64,000 bases of DNA, from contig NC_080065.1 of NCBI RefSeq assembly GCF_949987535.1, positions 38,541,239 to 38,605,238 of the forward strand, given 5' to 3'. A program made the translations under genes and the position numbers. The notes under the pieces are model-generated. The model was not told where the DNA came from and ran no database searches. It saw only the letters and a list, made by a program, of their open reading frames with translations. The DNA is from Balaenoptera acutorostrata. Lineage: Eukaryota > Chordata > Mammalia > Artiodactyla > Balaenopteridae. Positions 60,561 through 64,000 of the stretch are shown piece after piece. Position 1 is the stretch's first letter; each line of letters starts with the position of its first letter.

Positions 60561-61004
60561 TGGGAGTTAAAAGCATGAGAGAGATCACTGTGCCACAAGA
60601 TACCTTGTGATCTCGTGCATGTCTCCTGAAGAATCAGGAAACGCTTTTTGGTGTTCTGATATGGCCGGAGGTCCGGTCAGGACAGGCAGTTAGTTGCACT
60701 TCCTCTCATGGCCACATGCAGCACTCCTTAACCCTACCAGCTTTGCACTCTCTGTACCTTCAGCCATGAGAAACAGGTCCAATCGATCAATACTGGAAAA
60801 CAAACTGGAATGAAGCTCAGGCTCTTGCCATCAAGGTCATTACTGTATGCATAAGACCCCCAAGACCTCTTTATGCTTTATACAAACCTGGGTACGTTTT
60901 TGTCTCTAGCTTTCCTTGTTTCACCCCAAGTTTGAAGAACACATGGCAGAGACCTGAGTGTCTGCAATTACAGGTGATTGACTTGAGGACAAGCATCTCA
61001 CTAA

Positions 61005-61405
61005 GCTCCAGCCACACTGACTTTCCTTACGTTCCCTAACCCACCAAGCTAACTATCCCCTTGTCTGGAACACTTTGCCCTCAGATTTTGGCACTGCTGG
61101 CTCCTCTTGTCGTTCTGGTCTCAGCTCAACCGACAGGTCTTCTGTGATCGCAGTTACATGAGTAACCTCTCCTACCCCTGTTTGCATTTACTCTCTATCA
61201 CATCATCCTATTATGCTTGCTTTATAGCAATTACCCCATCTGATGTTTTTTCACTTGTTTACTTTTTATTTTAAATTTCCCCCGTTAGAATTCTCAGTTC
61301 CATGAAATAGGAGACTTTTACTGTTGATTTAATGTGTCCTGGAAAGTGTGTGGTGTGTGATAGGTGCTCAGACACAACTTATTGAATGACTAATTGAATG
61401 CATGA
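61005..61405 (+). mobile_element. L2 LINE 3' region
   Basis: 'aagctccagccacactgact', 'tctggaacactttgccctca', 'ggtctcagctcaaccgacag' and 'gtgataggtgctcagacaca' with a 'ttgaatgactaattgaatg' end. About 400 collinear bases. Confidence 0.88.
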
Positions 61406-63044
61406 ATGGTCAGAGGCTGAGGGAAATGGTCAAGAGTCCTATCATGCTCTTTGCCTGAAGAAAACCTCTTGCAAGAATGTCAGCTGATCTTCAGGTGCCT
61501 TTGCCTTGGCGCCAACCCAAACCTTCTCTCTACTTGCCCATCAATAGACACTAGGAACATATATTTCCATCCTTTTCAGATTAAAGGATGGCATCTCTGA
61601 TATAGGCTCCCTTTGGTCTCTACTGTGAAGCTGCAGTTGCTGAGACCAGTATCTTTCAGAATTTAGTCCGTATTTCTTATTCTAGCCTTTCTGGTCATCT
61701 GATGGGCTGGCTTCCAGGTATAATTTAGAATGTTGCTTTGGGGTTGTAAAGCTATTTATGCTATAGATCTTCTCTGAAACTTTTCCAACACATCTTAATA
61801 ACTTTACAGTTTCTCTTGCTAATGATTTTTATCTGCCAGAGAGCCTGTCTAGTTAAAAATCAGATCACTGAAGACACCTCGGACACACGTTTTCCGTAAT
61901 ACTTAGGCTGATTTTGTTTTAAATTGTTTTTGCTTTGCTGGGAAAGCCTAAAGGATGAGGAAAACAAACTGACTTCTCTTTTTTAAAAGAAAAGATGTTA
62001 TTTGGGTTGAGAGTTCTAGTTATATAAAATGTATTTCTCTAGTTCTTAACTGAATCAAAAATGAAGCAAACAGACAATTTGGGGAAATAGTTTGGGATGA
62101 ACAGGCTTTGACATATTCATGGGTTCTCTCAGCTATTTAAAAATGATTTTGAAAGACTTATTTGCATTCTACAAATTAAAGATTTTAGCCCAAAGGAAAG
62201 ACTAATGTCATGATTTTTTTCAGCTTGACTTTTAGGGTGTTATGCATTTATAAGCAGGAGTTTTTGAAGGGGGAACATAGATGGGACCTTTGTACAAAGT
62301 CAGTGGGCCAAAAGAAACACTCCATTGTTCCATAGTTTTGTGTTGCACATGGGAAAGCATCCCGAGCATTATGCCATTAAGGTGACCCAGATTACCAGAT
62401 TTGTAAGAAAAGGCCAGTGGTCGGTTGAGCCACTTTGTGTGTAAAGGGTGATGCATGTTGACTGCCAGATTTCTTTCGACACAAGAAAAAAAACATTCAC
62501 ATATCAAAAAATAAATTTTTTTCTCATCCATTATGTAAGAACTTTATGCATGTTAGCACTTACCAGAAGAAATGGCACAGATACTTTCTGCTTTCAGCAG
62601 TTTGTTGAAATATCTTGATCAAAGGCATTTTCAACTTGAAGCTTGAAAGTGACAATGTAAATACAGATAAATTCAGTTTTAACAGATGGGTCTTTGCATC
62701 ATCTTACCACTTTTTTTTTTTTTTTACTCTGGCAATGCTATTAGCTATGGAGATCAACAGAAAACTGCTAAAGGTAAAAACCTTTTTCTCTGATCTTGAA
62801 ATGACAAGTTAAAAAGCACCCCTCCCTGCACCCCCCCACCCGCTGCAACTACTCCGAGCTCATCCTGAAGAAGAGAATGGTGTCTAAGCATCACTGTTCT
62901 CTGCTGCCAGGGTGGGTTGCCATTGTGGTTGCTGGTTGGACAAATGTCCTCACTCCTAAGGTTCTTTCTCCTGTTATAAGAAAGAGTATCAAACCCCAAA
63001 GATCATGCACCTTGTGGTGAAGTGGTTAGCTATGCTTCTATTCA
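61406..63044. other. non-coding sequence, nothing recognised
   Basis: Poly-T run at about 62710-62726 and a poly-C patch near 62831-62838. No gene or repeat firmly recognised. Confidence 0.4.
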
Positions 63045-63850
63045 GCCAAGCCTCATTAACTGGAGGAGAAAAAGAACATTTTATTAGGGCCTCTAATTTT
63101 CCAGGCATTATGCAAGATAATAGAGGAGACACAGATGAGGTCTTGCTTTTGAAGTCTTAGATCTCTTTCCCTTTGGGCACTGGGGAATGAGAAGGCAGAG
63201 CTGAAAAGCTCTGGATGATTTTAAAATTTATTTGGTTCTGTAAAGCAGATGATCACATTTGTCAGGCACCCTTTCCAATATTAAACAGTGTCAGTTTAAC
63301 ACCAAATATATTTAATAAGTCTCTACCGCCCTAAGGAAACTTCTAGTTTGATAAAGAAAAGACCGCTTACAGCTCACTGTCAGGCAGGCTGTGATAAACT
63401 GAGTAAGAGAGTGACAAAGAAAGTACAGTGGAGCTTCAGAGCACAGAAAGATCCCACCTGATTCAGTGACTGAGGAAAACTTTCTGAAGGAAGAGACAGG
63501 AAAGCTTGGTAAGTCGCATTACAAGGTGAAAAGAGCTGAAATACGGAGAGAAGGGAAAATAGAGGGCACTCCAGGTAGTACAGAATGTATCGATTAAAAG
63601 TTGGGGCATATCCACGTAGCAAATTGAATGAAGTTGAGCGTAGAGTGTAACTTGAAAGACAGACCAGGACCAGTTTGGATGGGGCCCTGATTGCCAGCTA
63701 AGGACTCAGAGCCCAAGCATGGGAAGTCATTAAAGAATACTAAACAAGAAAATGTTATGTTCAGAGATGGACTTTTGATTACTGGCAGCAAAGTGCATGA
63801 TGGATTGGAGACAAGAGTCAGAAAACAGGGGGACCAATGAGGAGTATGTG
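63045..63850 (-). mobile_element. L2 LINE, about 800 bp
   Basis: Minus-strand L2. It starts with a decayed 'ccaggcattatgcaagataa' 3' end, passes 'gaggaaaactttctgaagga' and reaches 'gcatgatggattggagacaa' and 'gggggaccaatgagga', the upstream part. Heavily diverged but collinear. Confidence 0.7.
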
Positions 63851-64000
63851 GTGCTTAATGGTCTTTAAAATGAGCAGAGGCAGATCCATGCTGGGTTATG
63901 ATCACGGCACAACCCCTTCAGGGAGTAGTGTCTTCCAAAGGGGTAGGATCTGTCTAGAACAAAAATTAAGTGGAACATCCAGTGGAGATTCATTGTCATG

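Overview
This window is mammalian nuclear DNA from a gene-poor or intronic region. The source is most probably a cetacean, or a close relative among the even-toed ungulates. Three tRNA-derived SINEs (12179-12480, 13970-14272, 48182-48619) are of the CHR/Bov-tA type shared by whales, hippos and ruminants. Young L1 elements of cetartiodactyl type are also present. I saw no Bov-B/BOV-A2 elements, which ruminants carry densely, and no pig PRE-1, so whale or dolphin fits best. I found no host protein-coding exon, functional tRNA, rRNA gene, CRISPR array or prokaryotic feature. The open reading frames that look like proteins are L1 relics; the others look like chance frames.

Layout. 1-12 kb: AT-rich non-coding sequence with an MLT1 LTR, MIR fragments, a 5'-truncated L1 with clean target-site duplications (TSDs), an L2, an MER5A-type hAT relic and a Tigger/MER2-type relic. 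A motif-dense stretch near 8.8-8.9 kb is a candidate enhancer. 12-28 kb: two SINEs, an old 1.9-kb L1, a 53-bp micro-L1, several MIRs, an old L1M relic invaded by another L1 fragment, and a hAT relic. 28.06-35.07 kb: a full-length L1 of about 7.0 kb on the minus strand, flanked by 13-bp TSDs. Its ORF1 and ORF2 are recognisable but broken, so it cannot mobilise itself. 35-42 kb: non-coding sequence, MIRs, a 74-bp micro-L1, a plus-strand L1 with a tiny 5' inversion, a hAT relic and an L2. 42.2-45.1 kb: a twin-primed (5'-inverted) L1, plus a detached near-identical copy of its inverted-segment/TSD junction just upstream. 45-64 kb: MIRs, a SINE with an internal tandem duplication, a second MLT1 LTR, many L2 remnants and an unassigned pair of direct repeats flanking an L2.

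How it fits together. The window is a stratified record of retrotransposition. MIR and L2 form the oldest layer, then MLT1 and DNA transposons, old L1M, and finally lineage-specific SINEs and L1s that still show matching TSDs. L1 and LTR copies lie on the minus strand in 9 of 10 cases, which would fit an intron of a plus-strand gene, but no exon is visible. The most unusual observation is the duplicated L1/TSD junction at 42220-42393. It implies a rearrangement after the L1 insertion, or an assembly error. I did not find a previously undescribed multi-gene system here.
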